Positions 27,513 through 36,769 are shown, counted from the stretch's first letter. The stretch is DNA of 64,000 nt from Rhodosalinus halophilus (GCF_003298775.1 NZ_QNTQ01000001.1:248001-312000); one strand, 5' to 3'. A program made the numbers and translations. The notes: generated by a model not told the origin, from the letters alone.

Positions 27513-28685
27513 TCATGCGGACGTCTCCGTCTGGACGGCGGTTTGCGCACGATACCCTGATCCGGTCTCGCCGACATAGCGCGCGTTGTCTTCCCGGATA
27601 CGGGCGGCCGCGTCGTCGTAGAGGAAGGGCAGGAACGCGTAGCGACGCCCGCGCGTCACCTTGCTCACCTTGTGGAGCAGCGAGCAGGAGAACACGACGG
27701 CGCCGCCCGGCGGAGCCTTGAAGCTTCTCGGTCCGTATTCGGGAAAACACACCTCGCCGCCGTCAAAATCGTCGTTGAGGTTCACCGAGACGGCGAACCG
27801 GCGATGCGCGGTGCCTTTCGTCGTGTTGTCCCGGTGGGCCGAGAAATGCCCGCCGTCCTCGGCGGCGTAGCAGGAGACGATGTAGCGCTCCATCCGCGTC
27901 GCGTTGAACTGGTGGATCTTGGCGATCTCGGGCACGACGCGGCGCAGGAACCGCGCCTGCAGGGCGGATATCAGCGCGTCATCCTCGATCTCGTAGTCCT
28001 TGCGCCGCTTGAAGCTCGGGTCCGTGACGCCGACGGTGCGCCCGCCGATCTCGCGCATGAAGCCGCTCTCCTCCCCGCCCTGCGCCTCGTATAGGCCGAT
28101 CAGGTGTCGGCAGAGCTCGGGCTCGAAGACGCGCGGCAGGAACAGGATCGGCGCCATGATCTCGACCCCCGCGAACCGCGCGGGCGGCGGCAACTCCTCC
28201 AGCAGATCCATGACCTCGGTGATATCGCCCCGGTCCTTGCGGAACGGGATCGCGGCGATGACGCGCATCGTCGGATCGATGACGACCCATTGCCGCGCCA
28301 GCGTGATGGGGCCGGCAGCGGGCTCGGCATCCCTCGCGGCGACGCCGTAGATGCGCGAGGCCGTCAGATCGAAATCCCAGAAATGCCGATACCCGGGAAT
28401 ACGGTTGGCCACGCGCCCGGTCGCCTCGTCCTCGGGATCGATGCTGACACCGAAGAAGCACGCCCGATCGTCGTCGAAGAGCTCGGGCCGGCCATAGGCC
28501 GCCGCCAGCGCCGCCTGTGCATGCGGATCGGCTGCGCTGCCGAAAAAGCACAGCACGAGATACCGCCCCGCCGCGCTGTCGAAAACGAAGCGGGGGTTGG
28601 CGGCGCTGCGCTGTCTGAAGCCGGGCGCCGGATCGCCCGGCGTGAGCATGGTCCTCGAATCGATCGGCGGCGGAGGAGAAGTCAT
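27513..28685 (-). CDS. Fusion: peroxiredoxin-like domain plus 2OG-Fe(II) dioxygenase
   Basis: The 390-residue protein joins two domains. Residues about 13-165 resemble an AhpC/TSA peroxiredoxin (LTPGDPAPGF, then VLCFFGSAADPHAQ), but no Cys stands where the peroxidatic Cys should be; C46 lies in the strand before it, so peroxidase activity is doubtful. Residues about 172-360 are a prolyl-4-hydroxylase-type dioxygenase with iron ligands H284-R-D286 and H338 and a 2-oxoglutarate-binding Arg (R347 or R348). It is the first gene of an operon with an ECF sigma factor and anti-sigma. An in-frame ATG at 28715 is an alternative start. Substrate, perhaps a protein side chain, is unknown. Confidence 0.85.
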   Translation of the reverse strand: MTSPPPPIDSRTMLTPGDPAPGFRQRSAANPRFVFDSAAGRYLVLCFFGSAADPHAQAALAAAYGRPELFDDDRACFFGVSIDPEDEATGRVANRIPGYRHFWDFDLTASRIYGVAARDAEPAAGPITLARQWVVIDPTMRVIAAIPFRKDRGDITEVMDLLEELPPPARFAGVEIMAPILFLPRVFEPELCRHLIGLYEAQGGEESGFMREIGGRTVGVTDPSFKRRKDYEIEDDALISALQARFLRRVVPEIAKIHQFNATRMERYIVSCYAAEDGGHFSAHRDNTTKGTAHRRFAVSVNLNDDFDGGEVCFPEYGPRSFKAPPGGAVVFSCSLLHKVSKVTRGRRYAFLPFLYDDAAARIREDNARYVGETGSGYRAQTAVQTETSA

Positions 28686-28931
28686 TTCGAGTGTCCCCGT
28701 CTGTTCGCGATACATACGGAGACCCCGGCCGCTTTCATCCCGAGTTCGCGCGGAAAGACTCCGGAGAGGCCGGGACGCCGGGCGAAAGACGGATGCCGAC
28801 CGCCAATTCCGAGGGCGACTGCGGTCCCGCCGCCGCCCGTGTCGACCAGTCTGCGAAGCGCCGTTCGGGCGCTGCCGCGGGCGGTGGCGAGCTGCCAGCT
28901 CGAGGGAGGCCGCGCGCGATGACCCCGCGTC

Positions 28932-29735
28932 TCAGCCCGCGCGCCGCCAGATCACCGGGAACCAGTCCGCGCGCAGGCGCTGGCCCGGGACCATGTCGTG
29001 CCCCGGAAAGGGCGGCGAGGTGCGGCCGGGTCGCTCGACGACACGGGCGTCGTCGCCCACCAGCCGCAGGCTGAAGGCGCGGCGGCGCGCGGCCGCCGCG
29101 TTGCCGCGCGCACCGTGCAGCGTGTCGAAGTGGAAGGCCACCGCGTCGCCTGGCGCCATCTCCCATTCCAGCACGCGCATTCCCTCGGCGTCCGGGTCGG
29201 GCACCGGGCGATAGGCTTCCGGGTCGGGATAGAAATTCTCGCCCTTGAGCCAGCGGGTGGGCAGCACCGGGCGATCCCAGAGGTGGCTGCCCGCGACCAG
29301 CCGCAGGGTCGCCTCGCGCACCGGGTCCAGCGGCACCCAGAAGCTCACCGTCTGGCGGCCGGAGACGAAGTAGTAGGGCCCGTCCTGGTGCCATGGCGTG
29401 GGCTTGGACGTCCCCGGCTCCTTGACCAGCACGTGATCGTGGAAGAGCTGCGCGGTGTCCGACCGCATCAGGTCGGCCGCCACCTCGGCCACGGGCGAGG
29501 CGTGAATCGCCTGCTCGAACTCGGGGATGCGCGTCCAGTTGCAGTAGTCGTCGAAGAAGCGCCCGGTGTCGCCCTCTTGCGTGTTCTCGGCGGCATAAGG
29601 CCCCGGCTCTTTCATGTTGCGCGCGACGCCCGCGCGCAGAAGCTCCACCTGGTCGGCGAAGAGGCCGCGGATCACCACGGCGCCGTCGCGGGCGTAGGCG
29701 TCGATCAGGTCTTCGGTCAGCAGCGGGTGGGGCAT
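28932..29735 (-). CDS. Phytanoyl-CoA dioxygenase family protein
   Basis: Non-haem iron, 2-oxoglutarate-dependent oxygenase of the PhyH family, 267 residues. Iron ligands are H116-Q-D118 (PWHQDGPYY) and H207 (TLHGARGN); FWVPLDPV and LRLVAGSHLW are typical flanking motifs. In bacteria such proteins hydroxylate small molecules such as ectoine, alkyl acids or natural products; nothing here fixes the substrate. ATG 29735 has AAGGAG upstream. It is 52 bases downstream of the YedK-like gene and 246 bases upstream of the dioxygenase fusion, all on one strand. Confidence 0.88.
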   Translation of the reverse strand: MPHPLLTEDLIDAYARDGAVVIRGLFADQVELLRAGVARNMKEPGPYAAENTQEGDTGRFFDDYCNWTRIPEFEQAIHASPVAEVAADLMRSDTAQLFHDHVLVKEPGTSKPTPWHQDGPYYFVSGRQTVSFWVPLDPVREATLRLVAGSHLWDRPVLPTRWLKGENFYPDPEAYRPVPDPDAEGMRVLEWEMAPGDAVAFHFDTLHGARGNAAAARRRAFSLRLVGDDARVVERPGRTSPPFPGHDMVPGQRLRADWFPVIWRRAG

Positions 29736-29787
29736 GGCGGCTCTCCTTCCCGCGAGAGCCTGCCCCGCGTCGCGCGCGCTGTCCAGA

Positions 29788-30453
29788 TCACGCCTCGACC
29801 GGCGCGATGAGCTCCGGTCCGGAGGCGCGGTTGGAGTTCACCGCGCGGCTCACTCGGAAGAACTCCAGCGTCCCCTCGGGCGGCGCCTGCATCACCGCCG
29901 CCGCACCATGCCCCGCCTCGCCCAGCCAGAGCGCCCAGTGCTCGGGCTCCAGCACCACGGGCATGCGGTGATGGATCGCGGCGAGGTCGCGGCTGGCCGG
30001 GCAGGTGACGATGGCGCAGCTGCGATAGGCCTCGCCGTCGCCTTCCCAGTCTTGCCAGATCCCGGCAAACGCCATCGGCTCGCCGTTCGCGCGGCGGAAA
30101 TACCACGGGTAGCGCGTGCCTTCGGCGTCCTTCGTCCATTCGTAGAAGCCCGAGGCGGGGATCAGGCAGCGGCGTTCGCGCGCGGCGGTGCGGAAGGCGG
30201 CCTTCTCCGCCACCGTCTCGGCCCGCGCGTTGATCAGCAGCGGGCCGTCCGTGGGCGACTTGTACCAGTGCGGCAGGAACCCCCAGCGCATGGCGCCCAG
30301 CCGGCGCTGCCCGTCCCCGGACCAGACCGCATGCACCGGGTTCGTCGGGCAGACGTTGTAGTTGGGCACCGGCGGCAGATCGTTGGCGGGCACGGCCGCG
30401 AAGAGCTGCGCCATGGCGTCCGGGGGCAGGGTCACGGCGAAACGTCCGCACAT
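29788..30453 (-). CDS. SOS-response-associated peptidase, YedK/HMCES type
   Basis: Protects abasic sites in single-stranded DNA by forming a covalent crosslink through its N-terminal Cys. The 221-residue protein starts MCGRF, exposing C2 after Met removal. The other catalytic residues are visible: N75 in INARAETV, E105 in GFYEW and the His of HHRMPVVL (161-162). Length is normal. It stands divergent from the TPR-sulfotransferase gene. No SOS (LexA) box was recognised upstream by eye. Confidence 0.93.
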   Translation of the reverse strand: MCGRFAVTLPPDAMAQLFAAVPANDLPPVPNYNVCPTNPVHAVWSGDGQRRLGAMRWGFLPHWYKSPTDGPLLINARAETVAEKAAFRTAARERRCLIPASGFYEWTKDAEGTRYPWYFRRANGEPMAFAGIWQDWEGDGEAYRSCAIVTCPASRDLAAIHHRMPVVLEPEHWALWLGEAGHGAAAVMQAPPEGTLEFFRVSRAVNSNRASGPELIAPVEA

Positions 30454-30546
30454 ACGCCCGAGCCTAGCCTGTCGGCCCTGCGGCCGCCAGAGTTGCGCGC
30501 CTGCCGCCCGCCCGCTAGCAGAGGGGCCAAGGCAAGGGGGACGCGC

Positions 30547-32304
30547 ATGGCAGCCGATCCGCGCATGGAGGCGCAGAAGATCGCGGGGCTTCTGCAGGCG
30601 GGCAAGCTGCGCGCGGCCTTCAAGGCGGCGAAGGGGGCGATGAAACGCTGGCCGCGCGAGGCCTTCTTCGCCAATCTCGCCGGACTCGCGCTGGTCCACG
30701 ACGGCGACAGCCGGCAGGCGGTGGCGTATTTCCGCAAGGCGATGGCCCTCAACCCCGGCTTCCCCGAGCCCGCGCAGAACCTGATCCAGGCGCTGGTCGC
30801 GCTCGACCGGCTCGAGACGGCGCAGGCCACGCTGGACAAGCTGCTCGCCAAGCGGCCGCGCGACCCCGAGCTCTGGTATCAGCAGGGACTCTGCCACATG
30901 CGCGCCGGCCGCGCCGAGACGGCCGAGACGGCGGCGGACCGGGCGCTGGAGCTCGCGCCGAAGATGGTGAAGGCGTGGCTTCTGCGCGCCGCGCTGCGGA
31001 TGGACCGGGGCGATTTCGCGGGCGCCCTGGAGGACTGCCGCGCGGCCGAGCGGCGCGCGCCGCAGAGCGCGGAGGTGGCGATGCGCCTGTCCGAGGCGCT
31101 CTCGGGCCTGCGTCGCGACGCCGAGGCGCTGGAGGCGATCGCGCGCGCCGCGGCGCTCGATCCGGGCGACACCGAGGTGCTGCACCGCCACGCGGTGCTG
31201 CTCAACCAGGCGGGGCGGACGGACGAGGCGAAGGAAGCGCTGAAGCGTCTGCTCACCCTTGCGCCGCAGTCGCCCGACGGGCTCTACGATCTCGTCCAGC
31301 TTCAGACCGCCGAAGAGAACGCGGCGCTGCTTCCGCAGATCGAGACGGCGCTGCACAAGGCGCGCGAGGACTCCGCCAGGCTGCTGCTCGAGTTCGCGGC
31401 CGCGCGCGTCCACGGCCAGCTGGGCGACGCCGCGGCGGAGGCCCGGCACATCGCCGAGGGCAACGCCGCGGATGCGCGGCTGCGGCCGCACGACTTCGCG
31501 GCGGCCGAGGCGCAGTGCGCGCGCATCCTGAGCCAGTTTCCCGAAGATGCCCCACCGCCCGCGGCCGAACCCCTCGCAGGGCCCGTGCCGATCTTCGTTC
31601 TCGGCATGATGCGGTCCGGCACCACGCTGACCGAGCAGATGATCTCGGCCCATCCGGCGGTCTTCGGCGCGGGCGAGCTCGACACCGCCGCGCGGCTGAC
31701 CATGCCACAGGTGGCGGGCGAGGCGGGATTCGGGGCCGATGAGGCCGCGGCGCTCGCACGCGCCTACCGCGCCGCCCTGCCGGAGATGCCCGAGAGCACG
31801 CGCGCCTTCGTGGACAAGATGCCGGCGAATTACCGGCTGATCGGCTACCTGGCGACCGCGCTGCCGGAGGCGCGCTTCGTCCACCTCGTGCGCGACCCGC
31901 GCGACGTGGCTCTCTCCATCTGGCGGACGCATTTCCCCGCCGCCGCAATGGGCTTCACCGCCGATCTCGAAGCCATCGCGCAGATGGCGAACCTCTACCG
32001 GCGCTACATGGCCCGCTGGCAGGCGCTCTTCCCCGAACGCATCCTCGACGTGCCCTATGCAGAGCTCGTGCAGGACATCGAGGGCTGGAGCCGGCGCCTC
32101 GCCGAACACTGCGGCCTCGACTGGGTGCCCGAGATGGCCGCGCCGGAGAAGAACCCGGGCGCCGTGCGCACCGCCAGCGTGAACCAGGTGCGGCAGGGGG
32201 TGCACTCCCGCTCGGTCGGCGCATGGCGCAAGCACGCCGAGGCGCTGGCGCCCTTCGTCGCGGCGCTCGACCCGGCGCTCTGGCCGGATCTGGACGCAGG
32301 CTGA
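30547..32304 (+). CDS. TPR-repeat protein with C-terminal sulfotransferase domain
   Basis: A 585-residue two-part protein. About the first 300 residues are tetratricopeptide repeats (for example AVAYFRKAMALNPGFPE, ELWYQQGLCHMRAGRAE, AIARAAALDPGDTE). The C-terminal part is a PAPS-dependent sulfotransferase with the 5'-phosphosulfate loop VLGMMRSGTTLTEQM near residue 350 and the 3'-phosphate motif FVHLVRDPRDVALSIW near 443. No signal peptide. This TPR-sulfotransferase fusion is a recurring alphaproteobacterial type; the acceptor, perhaps a glycan or lipid, is unknown. ATG 30547 has AAGGGGG upstream. Confidence 0.9.
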   Translation: MAADPRMEAQKIAGLLQAGKLRAAFKAAKGAMKRWPREAFFANLAGLALVHDGDSRQAVAYFRKAMALNPGFPEPAQNLIQALVALDRLETAQATLDKLLAKRPRDPELWYQQGLCHMRAGRAETAETAADRALELAPKMVKAWLLRAALRMDRGDFAGALEDCRAAERRAPQSAEVAMRLSEALSGLRRDAEALEAIARAAALDPGDTEVLHRHAVLLNQAGRTDEAKEALKRLLTLAPQSPDGLYDLVQLQTAEENAALLPQIETALHKAREDSARLLLEFAAARVHGQLGDAAAEARHIAEGNAADARLRPHDFAAAEAQCARILSQFPEDAPPPAAEPLAGPVPIFVLGMMRSGTTLTEQMISAHPAVFGAGELDTAARLTMPQVAGEAGFGADEAAALARAYRAALPEMPESTRAFVDKMPANYRLIGYLATALPEARFVHLVRDPRDVALSIWRTHFPAAAMGFTADLEAIAQMANLYRRYMARWQALFPERILDVPYAELVQDIEGWSRRLAEHCGLDWVPEMAAPEKNPGAVRTASVNQVRQGVHSRSVGAWRKHAEALAPFVAALDPALWPDLDAG

Positions 32305-32327
32305 ACCGTCCGTGCCACTGGGCGGAG

Positions 32328-32353
32328 GCGCCGGCCCCGCAGGGGGCCGGCGC
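32328..32353. terminator. Bidirectional hairpin terminator
   Basis: GCGCCGGCCCC (32328-32338), loop GCAG, GGGGCCGGCGC (32343-32353): a perfect 11-bp stem in the 55 bases between the convergent TPR-sulfotransferase and 5'-nucleotidase genes. No T-run, but very stable. Confidence 0.65.
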
Positions 32354-32359
32354 GCATCG

Positions 32360-33955
32360 TCACTTCGCGGTGATCCGCCCGTCGGTGTAGGGCGTGTAGG
32401 GCGAATTCTCGGCCAGGTAGTCGGCGACGACCTGCTCGAGCCCGGGGCCGAAGTCATAGGCGTTCATCGCGTCCGCGGCGAACATCGAGTAACCATCGCC
32501 GCCCTTGCGCATGAAGTTGTTGGACACGACGCCATAGGTCGCCTCCGGGTCGAGCGGCTGCCAGTCGCCCTCCATCATCACCATCACGTCGCTCACGCGC
32601 GAACCTGGTTCCGCCGAGGCGTCGAAGGTGTATTTCAGCCCGGCGACCTGCGGGAAGCGGCCGGCGCCCTCCTCGATCTGGCTCACGCCGTTTTCGAGCG
32701 CGGCGAGGACGTCCTCGCCCTCGAGCTGGAAGGTGGCGAGCGTGTTCTGGAAGGGCAGAACGGTGAGCACCTCGCCCATCGAGACCTCGCCCGCGTCGAT
32801 CGAGGCGCGCAGGCCACCGCCGTTCTGGATCGCGATCTGGATGCCCTGGTCGCGCACCCGGTCGAGCATCGCGTCGGCCACGAGGTTGCCCATCTCGCAT
32901 TCCCGCGCGCGGCAGCTTTCCCGCGCGCCGTCGATGGGCGCCGTGGTCTCGGCCACCACCTCCTGCATCTTCTCGCGGATCGGTTCGGCAAGCGCGGCCA
33001 CGCGGTCTGCCACCGCCTCGTCCTTGGCGATGTCGGGGCCCACGAGAATGGTGTCGCCCTCGGCCAGCGTGACGTTACCCGCATCGTCGAAGGTCAGCGT
33101 CAGGTGGCCCAGGTATTTCGAATAGGCGTAGGCCTGCACGATGGGAACCATCGTGCCGTCCGGTGCCGTGGCATAGGTCGGATAGGCGCCCGCGCGATCG
33201 GGATCGGAGGCCGAGAGATAGGTATGCGAATGACCGCCCACGATGGCGTCGATCCCCTCGACCGCCTCGGCGATGCGGATGTCGTGCGTAAGGCCCACGT
33301 GGGTGAGCGCGACGATCTTGTCCACGCCCCGGGCTTCCAGCACCTCGACCTGCGCGGCGATCGAGTCGATCTCGTCCATGAAGATCACGTCCGGGCCGGG
33401 CGAGGACAGCTCCGGCGTATCCGCGGCCACGGCGGAGACGAGGCCGATCCGCTCGCCCCCAACCTCGAGCACCAGCGTGCGGCCGACCTTGCCGCCCAGC
33501 TCTTCGGATTGCGACAGGTCGAGGCTGCCCGAGATCACCGGGAAGGGCAGCGCGTCCACGAAGTCGGCCAGTTTTGCGGGGCCGAGGTTGAATTCGTGGT
33601 TGCCCAGCGCCATCGCGTCGAAGCCGATCATCGCCATGAATTCGGCCGCCGCCTGCCCCTGGTAGGTGGTGAAGAACAGCGAGCCCTGGAACTGGTCGCC
33701 CGCGTCGAGCACCAGCAGGTTCTCGCCCTCGAGCTCTGCGCGCCTGGCGTCGATCAGGGTCTTGAGCCGGGCCACGCCGCCAAAGCATTCGCCCGCGGCG
33801 TCGTCCTCGGGCGAACAGGTGGAATCGAAGCGGCTGATCGGCTCCAGCCGGCTGTGCAGATCGTTGATATGCAGGATGTGCAGCGTGTAGTCCGCTGCCG
33901 CCATCCCGGGGACGAGCGCGAGCGCCGCGGCGCCGCGAAACAGTCTGGGAAGCAT
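32360..33955 (-). CDS. Secreted 5'-nucleotidase / UshA-type metallophosphatase
   Basis: Periplasmic enzyme dephosphorylating nucleotides. The 531-residue precursor has an N-terminal signal (LFRGAAALALVPGMAAA, cleavage before DYTL). The dimetal phosphatase motifs are complete: HINDLHSRLEP, DAGDQFQGS, LGNHEFNLG, THVGLTHD and GGHSHTYL. The C-terminal substrate domain has NGGGLRASI and FMRKGGDGY. ATG 33955 follows GAGGG. It could supply nucleosides and phosphate to the salvage enzymes coded at 55-61 kb, which is inference. SoxB-like function is unlikely without sox genes. Confidence 0.92.
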   Translation of the reverse strand: MLPRLFRGAAALALVPGMAAADYTLHILHINDLHSRLEPISRFDSTCSPEDDAAGECFGGVARLKTLIDARRAELEGENLLVLDAGDQFQGSLFFTTYQGQAAAEFMAMIGFDAMALGNHEFNLGPAKLADFVDALPFPVISGSLDLSQSEELGGKVGRTLVLEVGGERIGLVSAVAADTPELSSPGPDVIFMDEIDSIAAQVEVLEARGVDKIVALTHVGLTHDIRIAEAVEGIDAIVGGHSHTYLSASDPDRAGAYPTYATAPDGTMVPIVQAYAYSKYLGHLTLTFDDAGNVTLAEGDTILVGPDIAKDEAVADRVAALAEPIREKMQEVVAETTAPIDGARESCRARECEMGNLVADAMLDRVRDQGIQIAIQNGGGLRASIDAGEVSMGEVLTVLPFQNTLATFQLEGEDVLAALENGVSQIEEGAGRFPQVAGLKYTFDASAEPGSRVSDVMVMMEGDWQPLDPEATYGVVSNNFMRKGGDGYSMFAADAMNAYDFGPGLEQVVADYLAENSPYTPYTDGRITAK

Positions 33956-34102
33956 CTTGTGCCCTCGGTGTTGGAGTCCGTTCCGAACGGTGCCGCGCGG
34001 CGGAACGCGAAGCAACGGCTATTCGATGCCACGCCAATACGACAACGGCCTGAAGGGCGGGCGCGCTTGACCGCCGCCTGCCCGCGCGGCAGGAGTGCCG
34101 CC

Positions 34103-34438
34103 ATGCTGATCTACAAGATATTCCGCTCGGACGAACTCGCGGAGCTTCTCGAACAGGGCGCCACGCAGGGCGCGCCCGTCGATCTCGCCGACGGCTACGT
34201 CCATCTCTCGACGGGCGATCAGGTCCGCGAGACCGCAGCGCGGCATTTCGCCCGCGAGGACGGGCTGCATCTGCTGGCGGTCGAGACCGACACGCTGGGC
34301 GGCGCGCTGAAATGGGAAGTCTCGCGCGGCGGGGATCTCTTTCCGCATCTCTACCGCGAATTGCGCCGCGAGGACGTGGTCTGGCACGCGCCGCTGCCCC
34401 TCAAGGGCGGGACGCACGACTTCTCGGGGCTGCTGTGA
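34103..34438 (+). CDS. DUF952 family protein
   Basis: A 111-residue cytoplasmic protein with the DUF952 pattern: [12 protein letters not shown] at the start, [15 protein letters not shown] with the conserved HLST, and [19 protein letters not shown]. The family is of unknown function and has an ADP-ribosyltransferase-like look in its HLS motif. It begins after GGCAGGAG and its stop overlaps the pyrD GTG start, so it is translated with the dihydroorotate dehydrogenase; this linkage is, as I recall, common in rhodobacteria. Confidence 0.88.
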   Translation: MLIYKIFRSDELAELLEQGATQGAPVDLADGYVHLSTGDQVRETAARHFAREDGLHLLAVETDTLGGALKWEVSRGGDLFPHLYRELRREDVVWHAPLPLKGGTHDFSGLL

Positions 34439-35493
34439 GCCTCGTCGAGCGCCTTGGGCTGGCGCTCCTGCGCGGGCTGGAGCCGGAGACGGCGCACGCC
34501 TGGGCGCTGCGCGGGCTGATGGCCGGGGCGGCCCCGCTGCCCGGCCTCGTCACCTCCGAGCGGCTGCGCTGCGAGGTCGGGGGCCTGCGCCTTGCCAACC
34601 CGGTGGGGCTGGCCGCGGGTTTCGACAAGAACGCGGTGGCGCTCCATCCGCTCTCGCGTGCGGGCTTCGGTTTCGTCGAGGTGGGGGCGGTCACGCCGCG
34701 CCCGCAGCCCGGCAACCCGCGCCCGCGGCTCTTTCGCCTGCCGGAGGACGCGGGCGTCATCAACCGCTTCGGCTTCAACAACGACGGGATGGAGGCAGTC
34801 GCGGCGCGCCTGGAGCGCCGCCCGCGCGACATGGTGCTGGGCCTCAACCTCGGCGCCAACAAGGACAGCGCCGACCGCGCGGGCGACTTCGCCGCGGTGC
34901 TGGCGCGCTGCGGGCGCTGGCTGGACTTCGCCACCGTCAATGTCAGTTCCCCCAACACCGAGCGGCTGCGCGACCTGCAGGGGGCCGAGGCGCTGGCCGC
35001 GCTTCTGGCGCGCGTCACGGAGGCGCGCGCGGGGCTCGGCCGGCCCCTGCCCCTCTTTCTCAAGATCGCGCCGGACCTCACCGAGGCGGAGCTGGCCGAC
35101 GTCGCCGCCGTGGCGCGCGAGGCCGGGATCGACGGCATCGTGGCGACCAACACGACGCTCGCGCGCGACGGGCTGCGCTCGGTCCATGCGGGCGAGGCGG
35201 GCGGGCTGTCCGGCCGCCCGCTCTTCCGTCGCTCGACGCAGGTGCTGGCGCGGCTCTCGCGGCTCACCGGCGGCGCGATGCCGCTGATCGGCGTGGGCGG
35301 GATCTTCGGCGCCGAGGACGCCTACGCCAAGATCCGCGCGGGCGCCTCCGCGGTGCAGCTTTATACCGGCCTTGTCTACGAGGGGCTTTCGCTGGGCGCC
35401 CGGATCGCCGAAGGGCTGGATGCGTTGCTTGCCAAGGACGGCTTCGCCAGTGTGGCGGAGGCCGTCGGCACCGCGAGGGGAGACTGGGAATGA
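34435..35493 (+). CDS. pyrD: Dihydroorotate dehydrogenase (quinone), class 2
   Basis: Membrane-associated flavoenzyme oxidising dihydroorotate to orotate in pyrimidine synthesis. The 352-residue protein has the class 2 N-terminal helix for quinone access, [30 protein letters not shown], the catalytic Ser in NVSSPNT, ATNTT, and GVGGI plus [12 protein letters not shown] for FMN phosphate. It starts with GTG at 34435 overlapping the DUF952 stop (GTGA) and overlaps the ArsC-like gene by four bases. Confidence 0.96.
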   Translation: MSLVERLGLALLRGLEPETAHAWALRGLMAGAAPLPGLVTSERLRCEVGGLRLANPVGLAAGFDKNAVALHPLSRAGFGFVEVGAVTPRPQPGNPRPRLFRLPEDAGVINRFGFNNDGMEAVAARLERRPRDMVLGLNLGANKDSADRAGDFAAVLARCGRWLDFATVNVSSPNTERLRDLQGAEALAALLARVTEARAGLGRPLPLFLKIAPDLTEAELADVAAVAREAGIDGIVATNTTLARDGLRSVHAGEAGGLSGRPLFRRSTQVLARLSRLTGGAMPLIGVGGIFGAEDAYAKIRAGASAVQLYTGLVYEGLSLGARIAEGLDALLAKDGFASVAEAVGTARGDWE

Positions 35494-35831
35494 TCACGTT
35501 CTGGCACAATCCGCGTTGCGCCAAGTCGCGCGCGGCGCTCAAGCTGCTCGAAGAACATGGCGCGGAGGTGACGGTCCGCCGCTATCTCGACGATCCGCCC
35601 ACGGCCGAGGAGCTGCACCATCTCCTCCGCATGCTCGGCACCGGCGCGAAGGATCTCATGCGCCGGAAGGAAAGAACCTTCGCCGAGGCGGGTCTGTCGG
35701 AAACCGACCCCGAGGACCGGCTGATCGCGGCGATGGCGGCGCATCCGATCCTGATCGAGCGGCCAGTCGCCATGCGGGGCGACCGCGCCGTGATCGGCCG
35801 CCCGCCGGAGCGGGTGCTCGACCTTCTCTGA
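35490..35831 (+). CDS. arsC: ArsC/Spx-family protein, arsenate reductase-like
   Basis: A 113-residue thioredoxin-fold protein with the arsenate reductase motif HNPRCAKSR (C10) and a C-terminal part ([23 protein letters not shown]) that keeps the conserved Arg residues of glutaredoxin-dependent ArsC. By motif it is the E. coli type ArsC. However, it is the last gene of a pyrimidine-synthesis operon, with no arsenic efflux or regulator gene near, so a general redox role is possible. Confidence 0.85.
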   Translation: MITFWHNPRCAKSRAALKLLEEHGAEVTVRRYLDDPPTAEELHHLLRMLGTGAKDLMRRKERTFAEAGLSETDPEDRLIAAMAAHPILIERPVAMRGDRAVIGRPPERVLDLL

Positions 35832-35835
35832 CCGA

Positions 35836-36669
35836 TCAGAGGCCGAGGCGCCGCAACGGGCCGGCCACGCGGCGGAAGACGATGGGCGGCAGCACGTCCT
35901 CTATGAACTCCCAGCGGGCGATCTCCTTGTCGGGCTTGTCGGCGGTGCCGGGCCGTGGTCGGAACAGCGTGGTGTGCTTGCGGCGGGTGCCGTCCCAGGT
36001 CGCCGTGTAGTAATAGAGCGCAATCGACTTGCGTGACTGCCCCTCGGGATGATTCACCGGCTCGGGATTGCCGTGCCAGCTGTCCGACGAGGTCGAGAAG
36101 CAGACCATCCGGTTGAAGACCGGCGTGAAGCTTTCGACCTTGTGGGTCATCTCCCTGTCCCAGATCTCGAAGGAGCCGCCCCACTCGGGCTGCCAATCCT
36201 TGTTGAGATAGACCAGCACGTTGAGCCGCCGCTCGAGGTTGAGCTTCTCGTGATAGTTGAAATCGGCGTGGATATCGAGATGCCCGCCATTCGAGACGAC
36301 ATGGACACCGCCGCCGGCATGGTAGGGATCGGGAATCAGACCCTTGATGCCGGTCATGTCCTCCAGAAAGAGAAGAAAGGCGCGCGAGTTGAGCATCTGG
36401 ATGACGCGCCGGGTATAGAGCGGCAGCCGCTCGGGGCTGTAGTTGGATTTCAGGTTTTCCTGCGGTCGGCTGTAGCTGTGCTGCGCCTCGGGAAGTTGCT
36501 CGAGCTCGTGCAGCACCCGCTCTGGGATCTCGGCCGGCAAGAAGTCGTCAAGGCAGATGTGCGGATACGGCTCGGCGGAAGTATATCGGTCATGCAGCGA
36601 TCGAGCGACCGAGCGCGCCTCGTCGACCGGCATCATCAGCGAGTCGGTATCGAAGGAAAGAACTGCCAT
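35836..36669 (-). CDS. 2OG-Fe(II) oxygenase (prolyl 4-hydroxylase-like)
   Basis: A 277-residue non-haem iron oxygenase. Iron ligands are H134-A-D136 (LDIHADFNYH) and H199 (SWHGNP); R213 (SRKSIALYYY) should bind 2-oxoglutarate. The lead-in AEPYPHICLDDFLP and the GGSFEIWD strand match the group of oxygenases near glycosylation or polysaccharide genes. Its stop is five bases from the stop of the ArsC-like gene. There is no obvious partner, and the upstream ATG region is AT-richer than average. Substrate unknown. Confidence 0.87.
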   Translation of the reverse strand: MAVLSFDTDSLMMPVDEARSVARSLHDRYTSAEPYPHICLDDFLPAEIPERVLHELEQLPEAQHSYSRPQENLKSNYSPERLPLYTRRVIQMLNSRAFLLFLEDMTGIKGLIPDPYHAGGGVHVVSNGGHLDIHADFNYHEKLNLERRLNVLVYLNKDWQPEWGGSFEIWDREMTHKVESFTPVFNRMVCFSTSSDSWHGNPEPVNHPEGQSRKSIALYYYTATWDGTRRKHTTLFRPRPGTADKPDKEIARWEFIEDVLPPIVFRRVAGPLRRLGL

Positions 36670-36769
36670 GACCTGTTACCCTGTTGCACGTTTCTGGAAA
36701 GCCTAACCCAAGCTGCGCGCCCGCGAAACGCCTGCGAGATTAACACTGCGTTTCGGCTGCACGGCGTGA

